NCBI RefSeq assembly: GCF_014360585.1
Contig: NZ_JACIXG010000010.1
Span: 16,687-80,686 of the forward strand
Direction of reading: 5' to 3'
From: Nocardioides sp.
GTDB lineage: Bacteria; Actinomycetota; Actinomycetes; Propionibacteriales; Nocardioidaceae
Length of the DNA stretch: 64,000 bases
This document shows, piece after piece, positions 34,635 through 43,080 of the stretch (position 1 is the first letter of the stretch; every line of letters starts with the position of its first letter). The notes beneath the pieces were generated by a model, which saw only the letters and a list, made by a program, of their open reading frames with translations, ran no database searches and was not told the DNA's origin. The position numbers and the translations under genes were made by a program.

Positions 34635-36001
34635 CCTTGGCGTCACCCACCACCCCGGGGACCGGTCGACACGAAGGTGTCGGCCGGTCCTCCGGCTATG
34701 ACCAGGAGCCCGGCACCACCGTCACGCTCGAGCAGACCGAGGTCAACGGCGCGGTGACGTCGTTGGTGCGCCGTACGGTCCACCTGTCCGGGCTGCGGAT
34801 CGTGACCGAGCAGATGGCCGGGGTCCGCTCGGCGGCGATCGGCGTCTTCATCGGCGTCGGCTCCCGGGACGAGACCGCGCGTCAGCATGGCTGCTCCCAC
34901 TTCCTCGAGCATCTGCTGTTCAAGGGCACCCCGTCGCGTACGGCATTGGAGATCTCCTCCTCGCTGGACCGTGTGGGCGGGGAGTTCAACGCCTACACGG
35001 CCAAGGAGTACACGTGCTTCCACGCGCGCGTGCTCGACGTCGACCTGCCGCTGGCGGTCGACGTCATGGGCGACATGCTGACCTCCTCGCTGGTCACGGA
35101 GGAGGACGTCGAGGCCGAGCGTGACGTCATCCTCGACGAGATCGCGATGCACGACGACGATCCCGACGATGTCATCCACAACCTCGTCGCGGCGCAGGCC
35201 TGGGGCGCCGAGACGCCGCTCGGTCGGGGCATCGCCGGCACGGAGGAGTCGATCGCCGCGTTGACCCGCGATGAGATCGAGGAGTTCTACAAGGCCCACT
35301 ACGTGCCGCCCAGGATGGTCGTCGCGGTCGCCGGCAACGTCGAGCACGACGAGGTCGTGGCGATGGTGGAGAAGGCGTTCTCCGGCTCGGGCTTCCTAGG
35401 GGCCTCCGCCGCTCCGGTGCCTCCTCGCGAGGGGTCGCCGATCGACGTCGTCCCCGGCGAGACCAGAGCCGAGCGCCCGCTGGAGCAGGTCAACGTGATC
35501 CTGGCGCGCCAGGGTCTGCAGCGGGGAGATGACCGTCGGTTCGCCTTCGAGGTGGTCAACACCGCCGTCGGCGGCGCGACGTCCTCGCGGCTCTTCCAGG
35601 AGATCCGCGAGCACCGGGGTCTGGCCTACTCGGTCTACTCCTACGCCTACAGCCACGCAGAGACGGGGCTCTTCGGAGTCCAGGTCGGCTGCCTGCCGGC
35701 CAAGCTCGACGAGGTGCTCGAGGTCGTACGCTCCGAGCTGGCCGCCGTCGCTCGCGACGGCATCACCGCCGAGGAGCTCGAGCTCGGCAAGGGGCAGCTG
35801 CGTGGCGGCCTCGTGCTCGGCCTCGAGGACTCGGCCTCCCGGATGTCCCGCATCGGCCGTGCCGAGCTGGTCCATCGCGAGCTCTACTCGATCGACGAGG
35901 TCCTCACCCGGATCGACGAGGTCACCCTAGAGGAGTGCCGTGAGGTCGCGGCCGAGATCCTCAGCCGTCCCGAGATCCTCGCGGTCGTGGGACCGGCCTG
36001 A
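34631..36001 (+). CDS. M16 family zinc metalloprotease (PepR type)
   Basis: 456 aa, processing-peptidase-like. The inverted zinc motif HFLEH is at residues 90-94, with the downstream Glu cluster in [14 protein letters not shown]. The second M16 domain spans about 210-390. GTG 34631 overlaps the pnp stop, so the two are coupled, the conserved pnp-pepR arrangement of actinobacteria. TTG 34637 is an alternative start. Substrates unknown. A strong hairpin follows. Confidence 0.9.
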   Translation: MTLASPTTPGTGRHEGVGRSSGYDQEPGTTVTLEQTEVNGAVTSLVRRTVHLSGLRIVTEQMAGVRSAAIGVFIGVGSRDETARQHGCSHFLEHLLFKGTPSRTALEISSSLDRVGGEFNAYTAKEYTCFHARVLDVDLPLAVDVMGDMLTSSLVTEEDVEAERDVILDEIAMHDDDPDDVIHNLVAAQAWGAETPLGRGIAGTEESIAALTRDEIEEFYKAHYVPPRMVVAVAGNVEHDEVVAMVEKAFSGSGFLGASAAPVPPREGSPIDVVPGETRAERPLEQVNVILARQGLQRGDDRRFAFEVVNTAVGGATSSRLFQEIREHRGLAYSVYSYAYSHAETGLFGVQVGCLPAKLDEVLEVVRSELAAVARDGITAEELELGKGQLRGGLVLGLEDSASRMSRIGRAELVHRELYSIDEVLTRIDEVTLEECREVAAEILSRPEILAVVGPA

Positions 36002-36012
36002 CACCGAATCAG

Positions 36013-36080
36013 GCCGAGTCGGCTCGTCATAACGAGCCGACTCGGCGTGCAATTCGGTCAGAACGCGCCGACTCGGCGTG
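36013..36080. repeat. Palindromic terminator element with duplicated half
   Basis: Perfect 15-bp stem (36013-36027 with 36032-36046) and 4-nt loop lies just after the protease stop; GCCGACTCGGCGTG is then repeated at 36036-36049 and 36067-36080. The GCCGAGTCGG core resembles the 15420 element. It lies between convergent genes and could terminate both. Confidence 0.75.
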
Positions 36081-36087
36081 GTCTGGG

Positions 36088-36603
36088 TCAGCGCTTACCG
36101 ATGATCCCGACGGCGGCCGGGACCTTGGAGTCGACGATGGAGACTCGGAAGCCGCCGTCGGCCAGGGCCTTGCTCGCCTTCTCGATGATCTCGGGGACCT
36201 GCTCGCGCTGGGTGGCCTCGTAGAAGAGGTTGACGGTGCCGCCGGGGAGCACGCGCTCGTGGAGCAGCGCGATCTCGGCGGATGCGTCCCGCACCCAGAA
36301 CAGGTTGACGTTGAACGCGAAGACCTTCGTCAGCCGCTTGACCGGGACCCGCAGCGTTGCGAGGTCGATCTGGCGGACCGTGAGGCGTCCTGCCTCCAGA
36401 TACTTCGCGCAGCGTCGCTTAGTACGATCGACGCCCGACTCCGAGCGATCGATCGCAAATAGTTTTCCGGTCTCCAGCCGGCTACAGATCAGCTCGGCAC
36501 CAGCCCCCGGGCCACAGCCGATCTCAAGGACATGATCGTTCGGTTGAATGTCCATGAAATCAACGGCCCAACGGATCCGAGCAGGGATCGTCTGCACCAC
36601 CAT
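36088..36603 (-). CDS. Class I SAM-dependent methyltransferase
   Basis: 171 aa. Motif I VLEIGCGPGAGAE lies at ~25-37, followed by the acidic loop (AIDRSESG) and a motif IV-like FAFNVNLFW. The SAM fold is clear; no substrate domain is attached, so the target is unknown. ATG 36603 gives the compact protein; the open frame to 37377 is antisense to dapB. CAGTCT lies 7 nt upstream as a possible -10. Divergent from dapB. Confidence 0.85.
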   Translation of the reverse strand: MVVQTIPARIRWAVDFMDIQPNDHVLEIGCGPGAGAELICSRLETGKLFAIDRSESGVDRTKRRCAKYLEAGRLTVRQIDLATLRVPVKRLTKVFAFNVNLFWVRDASAEIALLHERVLPGGTVNLFYEATQREQVPEIIEKASKALADGGFRVSIVDSKVPAAVGIIGKR

Positions 36604-36734
36604 GGGGCCAAGACTGCCAGATCCACCTACGGTTCCGCTCACAGCCCTCGCCGGACAGTGTTCACCGGATAGTGGTAGATCGTTGCTGGAGCGTGAACTA
36701 TGCGGTCGGTCGCTTCGTCCCGGGCCGCTTCGCA

Positions 36735-36740
36735 TAAGGT
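36735..36740 (+). promoter_or_regulatory. -10 box of dapB (leaderless-type)
   Basis: TAAGGT followed by 8 nt and ATG 36749; no Shine-Dalgarno. Confidence 0.5.
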
Positions 36741-36748
36741 TGGTCGCC

Positions 36749-37495
36749 ATGATCAAGGTGGCTGTTCTCGGTGCAGGTGGCAAGCTCGGTTCGGCGGTCT
36801 GCGAGGCGGTCGAGTCCGCCGATGACCTGGAGCTGGTGGCGAGGATCGGGCGCGGCGACGAGCTCTCGACGATCACCGACGCCGGAGCCGAGGTGGCTGT
36901 CGACGTCACCACTCTCGAGGCGGTGATGGGCAACGCGGAGTTCTGCCTGTCCCACGGCGTGCACACCGTGATCGGCACCTCGGGCTTCGGTCCCGACCGC
37001 GTCGAGCAGCTCGAGGCCTGGCTGGCCGAGGCTCCGGCGGTCGGCGCGATGGTCGTCCCCAACTTCTCGGTCGGCGCTGTGCTGATGATGCGTTTCGCCG
37101 AGCTCGCGGCCGCCCATTTCCCGTCCGTGGAGATCGTCGAGACCCACCACGAGCGGAAGGCCGACGCTCCTTCGGGTACGGCCCGCAGGACCGCTGAGCT
37201 CGTCGCTGCCGCGCGTCGGGAGGCCGGAGTGGCCCCGGCGCCGGACGCGACCACGTCGGCCCTCCAGGGGGCCCGCGGCGCCGCTGTGGAGGGCATCCCG
37301 GTCCATTCGCTGCGGATGTCCGGCTCGGTAGCCCACCAGGAGGTCGTCCTCGGCGGTGTCGGCGAGCTCCTGACCATCCGCCACGACTCGCTCTCGCACG
37401 CCTCCTTCGCTCACGGCGTGCTCGCCGCGATCCGCGGCATCGGCTCGCGGCCTGGGCTCACGATCGGCCTGGAGGACGTCCTGGGGATCGGCTGA
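36749..37495 (+). CDS. dapB: 4-hydroxy-tetrahydrodipicolinate reductase
   Basis: 248 aa. NAD(P)H-dependent step of lysine and meso-diaminopimelate synthesis, hence peptidoglycan supply. Nucleotide-binding VLGAGGKLG at 6-14, GTSGFG, and the active-site segment ETHHERKADAPSGTA with His133/His134 and Lys137. Normal length. ATG 36749 matches the family start. Confidence 0.96.
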   Translation: MIKVAVLGAGGKLGSAVCEAVESADDLELVARIGRGDELSTITDAGAEVAVDVTTLEAVMGNAEFCLSHGVHTVIGTSGFGPDRVEQLEAWLAEAPAVGAMVVPNFSVGAVLMMRFAELAAAHFPSVEIVETHHERKADAPSGTARRTAELVAAARREAGVAPAPDATTSALQGARGAAVEGIPVHSLRMSGSVAHQEVVLGGVGELLTIRHDSLSHASFAHGVLAAIRGIGSRPGLTIGLEDVLGIG

Positions 37496-37551
37496 GGACT
37501 CCTCAGAGCCGCTCAGAGCTACCCATGACCGCCCAGGACCGCTGGGCGAGC

Positions 37552-38202
37552 TCAGCTGGGGCAGAGGTCCCGGCGTCGTAGCCGTTCGTCCTTGGGCGGC
37601 TCGGCGGGGTCGGCCAGCAGGCTGCGGTAGTCGTCGTGGCGCAACGGCCCGTCGGCGAGCTCGCCCGAGGACTTCGGCACCTGCAGCGGCTCGGCGTCGT
37701 ACTTCATCTTCACCCGGTCCACGCCGGGGATCGAGGTCAGCGACAGCACCGTCTGGGCGGTGGCGAGCACCACCCGGTTGGTGGCGATCGTGTCGTCGGT
37801 GGAGATGCGGAGGTGGGCGGTGCGGTCGGTGATCTCCACGAGCTCCAGCCATCCCTCCGGGGGCAGGGCGGTGCCGAGGCCTGAAGCCAGGTCGACCTCC
37901 GTGGGACCGGCGCCGAGCTGGTCGAGGATGTTCTTCGCGACCCCGTCGACGGTCTTGGAGCAGAAGCTGGCGGTGGGGCGGCTGACGAGACGGTCCTCGC
38001 CGTTGACCCAGTAGAGCCGCGGCCCGGCGGCGCCCTGCGCTGTGCCCGGTGCGACGGCGGCAGCGTCGTCGAGCAGATGGTAGGGAACCTCGTCGGGATC
38101 GACGGTCCGCACCTCGTCGCTGCTCGGGACTCCGCACGCGGCAGCCCCGGCCAGCAGCAGGCCGGAGAGCACCGCCGCCCATGACGTACGCGCCGTCCTC
38201 AT
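37552..38202 (-). CDS. GerMN-domain lipoprotein
   Basis: 216 aa. Signal with lipobox (LLLAGAAACG). GerMN-like segments are visible: LYWVNGEDRLV near 65-75 and GWLELVEITDRTAHLRIS, ending in NRVVLATAQTVLSLTSIPGVDRV. Last gene of a response regulator-kinase-lipoprotein operon; its ATG overlaps the kinase stop (ATGA). LpqB, encoded next to MtrAB in actinobacteria, also has a GerMN domain, but this protein lacks LpqB's propeller and is less than half its size. It may sense or modulate the kinase at the membrane. Confidence 0.8.
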   Translation of the reverse strand: MRTARTSWAAVLSGLLLAGAAACGVPSSDEVRTVDPDEVPYHLLDDAAAVAPGTAQGAAGPRLYWVNGEDRLVSRPTASFCSKTVDGVAKNILDQLGAGPTEVDLASGLGTALPPEGWLELVEITDRTAHLRISTDDTIATNRVVLATAQTVLSLTSIPGVDRVKMKYDAEPLQVPKSSGELADGPLRHDDYRSLLADPAEPPKDERLRRRDLCPS

Positions 38203-39590
38203 GTCACCTCCCGGCCCGAGACGGTCCGCGCCGTGGGCGCGAGGGGGAGCGAGATCACGAAGTCCGCGCCGGTCGGGTCGGCATCGCGACACCAGACCGA
38301 GCCGTCGTGCAGCTGAGCGGTCCGCTCCACGATGCTCAGGCCCAGCCCGCTCCCGGTCGTCGCGCCCCGCGCCCCCAGCCGGGAGAACCGGTCGAAGATG
38401 TGCTCGCGCGACGCGACGGGTACGCCGGGCCCGGAGTCCGCGACGTGGATCTCGGCCTCGCCGCGGCGCGCGGTGGCACGCACCGAGGTGAGGCCGCCGC
38501 CATGGGTCTCGGCGTTGCGGACCAGGTTGGCGAGGGCTCGGTGCAGCTGGAGCCGATCACCGTAGATCTCCAGCTCGTCGGGGACGTCGATGACGACGTC
38601 GTCGCCGATGCCGTTGTCCGCGAGAGTCGCGGCGACGAGGTCGGTGACTCTCAGCACCTCCCACTCCGACTCCCGCACGCCTGCGTCGAGACGCCCCAGC
38701 GCGATGAGGTCCTCGAGCGCCCCGCGGAACCGTTCCAGCTCGCCGGCCATCAGGTCCACCGCGGTCGCGGAGCTGGGGGAGAGGTGCTTGTCGCCCTGCA
38801 GGACGCCGAGGCTGGTGGTGAGGGTGGCCACCGGCGTACGAAGCTCGTGACTGACGTCGGCGGCGAAGCGGGCGTCGTGGTCGAGGCGCTCGACCACGGT
38901 GTCGACCATGGTGTTGAACGACCCGGTCAGGGTCGACAGGTCGGGGTCGTCGGTTGCCTCTACTCGGGTGTCGAGCTCGCCGGCGGAGATCCGCGCTGCG
39001 GCCAGGGCGACCTGGCGCAGCGGCCGCAGCACCCGCCGGGCGGCGTACCAGCCGAGCACGCCGCCGGCGATGGTGGTGACCGCCGCCGAGATGGCGAGCG
39101 CGTAGCCCATCGTGTCGAGGGTCTCGCTGAGCTCCTTGGCATAGGTGACCTCGTAGTAGTCGGCGTCCACGCCCTCGAGCGGGACCCCGACGACGATGTT
39201 GGGCCGGTCGCCGGTGTCGGTCCAGGTCAGCGCGACGTCTCCGGCCTGGACGCTCGAGGCGACGTCGCTGGTGGCGTCGTGGACCTGGGTGGTGAGGTCG
39301 GAGGAGTACCACTGACCGTCCTTGTGGACGAACACAGTGGTGCGGCTCGGCTGGGCGATCTCGGCGAGAACCTCGGCGACGTTGACCCCGTTCGTGCGCA
39401 GCCGTTCCTTGACGAGCGCGGCGTCGATGTAGGCCTGCTGCAGCGCGTTCCGCTCACGCTGCGCGATCAGGTAGTGACGGGCCGAGAAGTAGGTGCTGAA
39501 GGCGAGGATCAGGCTGATCAGCAGCGCGCCGGCCGCGAACGCCGCCACGACGTTGGCGCGGAGACCGCGCCGACTCGGTCTCCGGTTCAT
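38199..39590 (-). CDS. Sensor histidine kinase
   Basis: 463 aa. Two membrane helices (~13-33 and ~163-184) flank an extracytoplasmic sensor of ~125 residues. HAMP follows at ~185-240, then HisKA with phospho-acceptor His248 (FAADVSHELRTP) and HATPase_c with NLVRNAETH, DSGPGV and GSGLGLSIV. ATG 39590 overlaps the response-regulator stop. Cognate partners are the adjacent regulator and the downstream lipoprotein. The signal is unknown. Confidence 0.92.
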   Translation of the reverse strand: MNRRPSRRGLRANVVAAFAAGALLISLILAFSTYFSARHYLIAQRERNALQQAYIDAALVKERLRTNGVNVAEVLAEIAQPSRTTVFVHKDGQWYSSDLTTQVHDATSDVASSVQAGDVALTWTDTGDRPNIVVGVPLEGVDADYYEVTYAKELSETLDTMGYALAISAAVTTIAGGVLGWYAARRVLRPLRQVALAAARISAGELDTRVEATDDPDLSTLTGSFNTMVDTVVERLDHDARFAADVSHELRTPVATLTTSLGVLQGDKHLSPSSATAVDLMAGELERFRGALEDLIALGRLDAGVRESEWEVLRVTDLVAATLADNGIGDDVVIDVPDELEIYGDRLQLHRALANLVRNAETHGGGLTSVRATARRGEAEIHVADSGPGVPVASREHIFDRFSRLGARGATTGSGLGLSIVERTAQLHDGSVWCRDADPTGADFVISLPLAPTARTVSGREVT

Positions 39591-40312
39591 CGCGGGTCCA
39601 GCCGGTAGCCCAGGCCGCGGACGGTGGAGATGACGCCGCCGGCCTCCGGGTCGGTGTCGACCTTGTTGCGCAGGCGGCTGACGTGCACGTCGACGACCCG
39701 GACGTCTCCGTGATGGCCCTCGGGCCACATCTGGTTGACCAGGTTCTCGCGGGTCATCACCCTACCGGGGCTGTTCGTCAGCGCGAGCAGGAGCTTGAAC
39801 TCCGTGCTGGTCAGGTGGAGGTCCTCGGCGCCCCGGCGGAGGGTCGCGGCCTCCGGGTCGAAGACCAGCGGGCCGTCGGTCGAGTCGAGCACGATGCCGC
39901 TGGCAGGGGCGTAGCCGCCCTGAGCCGGGACAAGGGGAAAGTCGGGGCGCCGCAGCGCGGCGCGGATCCGGGCCCTGACCTCGGCCACGTCGAACGGCTT
40001 GCGCACGTAGTCGTCGGCTCCCGCCTCCAGCGCGGTGACCACGTCCTTGGCACCGTCGCGGGCGCTGATCACGATGATCGGTGCGGTCGTCCGGGGGCGC
40101 ACGCTCCGGATGAAGGTGAACCCGTCGATGCCGCCGAGCATCAGGTCGACGAGCATCACGTCGAACGGCTCCTGGGCGTCGAGATCGAGGGCGATCTCGG
40201 CGTCGTCGGCTTCGCCGACCGCGTACCCCTCCTGCTCGAGGAAGAGCCGAAGGGAGGTACGCAGCCCGTAGTCGTCCTCCAGGATGAGCACTCGCTTGGC
40301 TGCCTCTTGCAC
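39587..40312 (-). CDS. OmpR-family response regulator
   Basis: 241 aa. Receiver domain with acidic pocket LEDDYG, phospho-acceptor Asp56 and Lys105 (RKPF); C-terminal winged helix (LTSTEFKLLLAL to VRGLGYRLDP). GTG 40312 gives the compact start; GACGAT 7 nt upstream may be its -10. First gene of the operon with kinase and GerMN lipoprotein, divergent from the STAS gene. Confidence 0.92.
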   Translation of the reverse strand: MQEAAKRVLILEDDYGLRTSLRLFLEQEGYAVGEADDAEIALDLDAQEPFDVMLVDLMLGGIDGFTFIRSVRPRTTAPIIVISARDGAKDVVTALEAGADDYVRKPFDVAEVRARIRAALRRPDFPLVPAQGGYAPASGIVLDSTDGPLVFDPEAATLRRGAEDLHLTSTEFKLLLALTNSPGRVMTRENLVNQMWPEGHHGDVRVVDVHVSRLRNKVDTDPEAGGVISTVRGLGYRLDPR

Positions 40313-40436
40313 GTCCCGAATCGTCTCACCCGAACGGCCGGGACAAAGAGCCGTCGCGGTCCGCCGGCCGGAAGTGACACGAAACTGACATGAAACTGCG
40401 AAAGGACCTCCACACACCGTGGGCAGGGTGGACGGC

Positions 40437-40781
40437 ATGAGCGAGGCGGAGTTCTACCCGATGGACGAGACCATCATCGTGCCGTTCTCGGACGCGACCT
40501 GCCTGCGAGCGATCCACAACCTGCGCTGGCGGTTGGCGGAGATGCTCGTGGGCGGTCCCGAGGCGGTCGTGGTCGACCTGACGGGTCTGACCGGGTTCTC
40601 CTCGACGACCATCGCGGCGCTGCTGTGGGCCAAGCGTCGCTGCGGGTCGCGGGGCGTGCCCCTTCGTCTCCGAAACGCCGATCCGGCGCTCGCCGGTCAG
40701 CTCCGCCGAGCCGGTCTCGACACCATCTGGGACATCCAGACGGCTCCGGCCGCATCCACCCCCACCCGAAAGGCCAACTGA
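40437..40781 (+). CDS. STAS-domain protein (anti-sigma factor antagonist-like)
   Basis: 114 aa. The pattern PEAVVVDLTGLTGFSSTTIAALLWA carries a phosphorylatable-type Ser (Ser55/Ser56) as in SpoIIAA/RsbV proteins. Start ATG 40437 is 7 nt after CAGGGT. It overlaps the next gene by one base (TGATG). No anti-sigma kinase is adjacent, so its partner must lie elsewhere. Divergent from the two-component operon. Confidence 0.75.
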   Translation: MSEAEFYPMDETIIVPFSDATCLRAIHNLRWRLAEMLVGGPEAVVVDLTGLTGFSSTTIAALLWAKRRCGSRGVPLRLRNADPALAGQLRRAGLDTIWDIQTAPAASTPTRKAN

Positions 40782-41170
40782 TGAGCAACCACGTCTACGA
40801 GACGGAACGCGAGCAGGCATTCGATCTGCTGACGCCGGACCAGGCGATGAACCAGGTGCGAGCGTGGACCGACTCGCGGGTCGTGGGCGACCGCGCCGCC
40901 AACCGGCTCGAGGTCCTCGCCGCATTCGGCGTCCATGTGGCCATCTCGAACCTCCCCGGCGAGATCTGGGTGAAGATGGCGTGGCGTACGCCGACCCGGG
41001 TCGAGCTCTCCACGATCTGGACGCTCACCTCGATGCCGGCGTCCGCACCCGAGCCCTACGTCGCCGAGAAGCTCACCGACCTGGCCGGCTCATGGAGCTT
41101 CCACGAGCGCGTCGGCGGGGCCAGTCTCGTCTGCGAGGTCGAGGACGTGCCCCGGCCCGACGACGCCTAG
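40781..41170 (+). CDS. Conserved small protein coupled to STAS gene
   Basis: 129 aa, family not recognised. Starts within the STAS stop codon (TGATG). Contains an ANTAR-like helical run (DQAMNQVRAWTDSRVVGDRAANRL) only weakly suggestive of a known domain, then ISNLPGEIWVKMAWRTPTRVE and a Trp/Phe-rich end. Soluble, no signal. Coupled translation suggests it works with the STAS protein. Confidence 0.65.
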   Translation: MSNHVYETEREQAFDLLTPDQAMNQVRAWTDSRVVGDRAANRLEVLAAFGVHVAISNLPGEIWVKMAWRTPTRVELSTIWTLTSMPASAPEPYVAEKLTDLAGSWSFHERVGGASLVCEVEDVPRPDDA

Positions 41171-41177
41171 TGGTGGC

Positions 41178-41762
41178 TCAGCGGTAGTCGTCGGAGAGCT
41201 GCGAGCCGATCTTGACCTGCGGCTTGGGCATACGCAGGGGGCGGATCTGGATGGCCCGCATGATCGCGTAGTAGGTGGTGCCCTTGAGGTCGTTGTCGGG
41301 GAAGCGGCGCTTGAGCTCCTTGCGGAGCAGGAAGCGCAGCGTGATCAGGTTGATGATCACGGTGGCCATCACGACGAGCGTGAAGAGCTGGGAGTACATC
41401 GCCAGCTCGAGGCTGATGTAGGGCACCACCAACGCGATGATCAGCACCGGGAGCACGATCTCGGCGAAGGTGAACCGGGCGTCGATCCAGTCACGGATGA
41501 AGCGCTTGACCGGGCCCTTGTCGCGCAGCGGCAGGTAGCGCTCGTCGCCGGTCTTCATCGCCTGGCGCATCTTGTCGCCGTGCTCGGCGCGCTGGGCGCG
41601 GTTGGCGGCGTTGATCTCCTTGCGGGTACGCGGCTGCTTGAGACGCGCCTTGCGCGCCGCTTCGGCTTCCTTGCGCGATGGGGTCGGGCGACCCTTGCCG
41701 GTCTCTTTGACCGGGGTCTCGGGCTCGACGACCTGCTGGGCGGGGGACTTGCGACCGAACAA
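41178..41762 (-). CDS. DUF3043 membrane protein
   Basis: 194 aa from TTG 41762. A highly basic N-terminal half (SRKEAEAARKARLKQPRTRKEINAANRAQ region) is followed by ERYLPLRDKGPVKRF. Two adjacent helices lie at ~98-118 and ~122-142, with a basic C-terminus. This is the actinobacterial DUF3043 architecture; function unknown. Divergent from pspA, sharing a repeat-rich control region. Confidence 0.8.
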   Translation of the reverse strand: MFGRKSPAQQVVEPETPVKETGKGRPTPSRKEAEAARKARLKQPRTRKEINAANRAQRAEHGDKMRQAMKTGDERYLPLRDKGPVKRFIRDWIDARFTFAEIVLPVLIIALVVPYISLELAMYSQLFTLVVMATVIINLITLRFLLRKELKRRFPDNDLKGTTYYAIMRAIQIRPLRMPKPQVKIGSQLSDDYR

Positions 41763-41783
41763 CGAAGGGACCTCTTACGTATC

Positions 41784-41839
41784 TGCTGAAGCGGGAGCCC
41801 GAAGCAAATGAGTCTTGCTGAAGCGGAGCCCGAGGCAAA
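41784..41839. repeat. Direct repeat upstream of pspA and DUF3043
   Basis: Two near-identical ~24-25-bp copies (41784-41808 and 41816-41839; TGCTGAAGCGG-AGCCCGA-GCAAA) at 32-bp spacing lie in the divergent region, followed by GGCTAGGAC and GTCCTAGGAC motifs (~41850, ~41928). They may bind a regulator. Confidence 0.6.
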
Positions 41840-42012
41840 ACAGTGTTGGCTAGGACACGTACAGGATATCCCGAGGGACCCGGACAACGAGTTTTGTGGA
41901 CCCGGCCTAGGGTGAGAGGCAACACTTGTCCTAGGACGACGAGAGTCCAGCGGCAAGCGACGACGCGGGGCGGCCGGCGGTCGGCTGCATATGAGAGGCG
42001 TAAAGGGAAGCG

Positions 42013-42795
42013 ATGAGTGTGATGAAGCGGCTGAGCCTGGTCTTCAAGGCGAAGGCAAATAAGGCGCTCGACAAGGCCGAGGACCCACGGGAGGTGCTCG
42101 ACTACAGCTACCAGAAGCAGCTTCAGATGCTGCAGCAGGTGCGTCGCGGCGTCGCGGACGTCGCGACCAGCCGCAAGCGCGTCGAGCTGCAGATCAACGG
42201 GCTCAAGCAGCAGTCCGACAAGCTCACCCAGCAGGCCCAGAAGGCCATCGAGATGAACCGTGAGGATCTTGCCCGCGAGGCCCTCACGCGCAAGAGCGGC
42301 CTCACCCAGCAGATGAACGACCTCAACACCCAGCTGGGGACCCTTCAGGGCGAGGAGGAGAAGCTCACCCTCGCGCAGCAGCGGCTGCAGGCCAAGGTGG
42401 AGTCCTTCCGCACCAAGAAGGAGACCATCAAGGCGACCTACACCGCTGCCGAGGCGCAGACCCGGATCAACGAGGCGATCTCCGGCATCGGCGAGGAGAT
42501 GGGCGACGTCGGCATGGCCATGCAGCGTGCCGAGGACAAGACCCTCGAGATGCAGGCCCGTGCCGGTGCCGTCGACGAGCTGCTCTCCTCGGGCGCCCTC
42601 GACGACCTCACCGCCGGTCCGTCCGACGACATCACCCGTCAGCTCGACGCCCTGAGCTCCACCAACGACGTCGAGGCCGAGCTCGCGGCTCTCAAGGGCC
42701 TCGGCTCCTCGCAGCAGACCCAGGCGCTGCCCGGTGGCGACAACAGCTCGCCGGTCATCGACGTCGACTCGACCGAGAAGAAGGCGGAGCAGTGA
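42013..42795 (+). CDS. pspA: Phage-shock/PspA-IM30 family membrane-stress protein
   Basis: 260 aa, almost entirely coiled coil (about 20-190), with the PspA start MKRLSLVFKAKANKALDKAEDPREVLDY. Peripheral membrane protein that stabilises stressed membranes. A flexible acidic C-terminus follows. ATG 42013 has AAAGGGAAG upstream. First gene of pspA-pspAA-htpX-pspAB; stop overlaps pspAA. Confidence 0.92.
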   Translation: MSVMKRLSLVFKAKANKALDKAEDPREVLDYSYQKQLQMLQQVRRGVADVATSRKRVELQINGLKQQSDKLTQQAQKAIEMNREDLAREALTRKSGLTQQMNDLNTQLGTLQGEEEKLTLAQQRLQAKVESFRTKKETIKATYTAAEAQTRINEAISGIGEEMGDVGMAMQRAEDKTLEMQARAGAVDELLSSGALDDLTAGPSDDITRQLDALSSTNDVEAELAALKGLGSSQQTQALPGGDNSSPVIDVDSTEKKAEQ

Positions 42796-43070
42796 TCGTT
42801 CGCATCCTCGGGGAGGGGCAGTACGACCTCGACGCCTCCGCGATCGACAAGCTCAACGAGCTCGACGCAGCCGTCGAGGCTGCCTGCCAGGGCACCGACG
42901 AGGCCGTCTTCGACGCGGCGCTGGTCGCGCTGCTCGAAGGCGTGCGCTCGATGGGCACCGCGCACCCGGTCGACGCGATCGACTCCTCCGACCTGATCCT
43001 GCCCGGCCCCGGCTCCACACTCGCCGAGGTCTCCGAGATGCTCGGCGACGAGGGCCTCATCCCCGGCTGA
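42792..43070 (+). CDS. pspAA: PspA-associated protein PspAA
   Basis: 92 aa, small soluble domain: IVRILGEGQYDLDASAIDKLNELD, then LPGPGSTLAEVSEMLGDEGLIPG. Matches the PspAA family encoded after actinobacterial pspA. GTG 42792 overlaps the pspA stop (GTGA). Probably a PspA partner in the membrane-stress response. Confidence 0.85.
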   Translation: MIVRILGEGQYDLDASAIDKLNELDAAVEAACQGTDEAVFDAALVALLEGVRSMGTAHPVDAIDSSDLILPGPGSTLAEVSEMLGDEGLIPG

Positions 43071-43080
43071 GCATGATCTG

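Noticed and set aside
32220..34646. 808-aa minus-strand ORF opposite pnp
   Set aside because: Antisense shadow of PNPase with no motifs.
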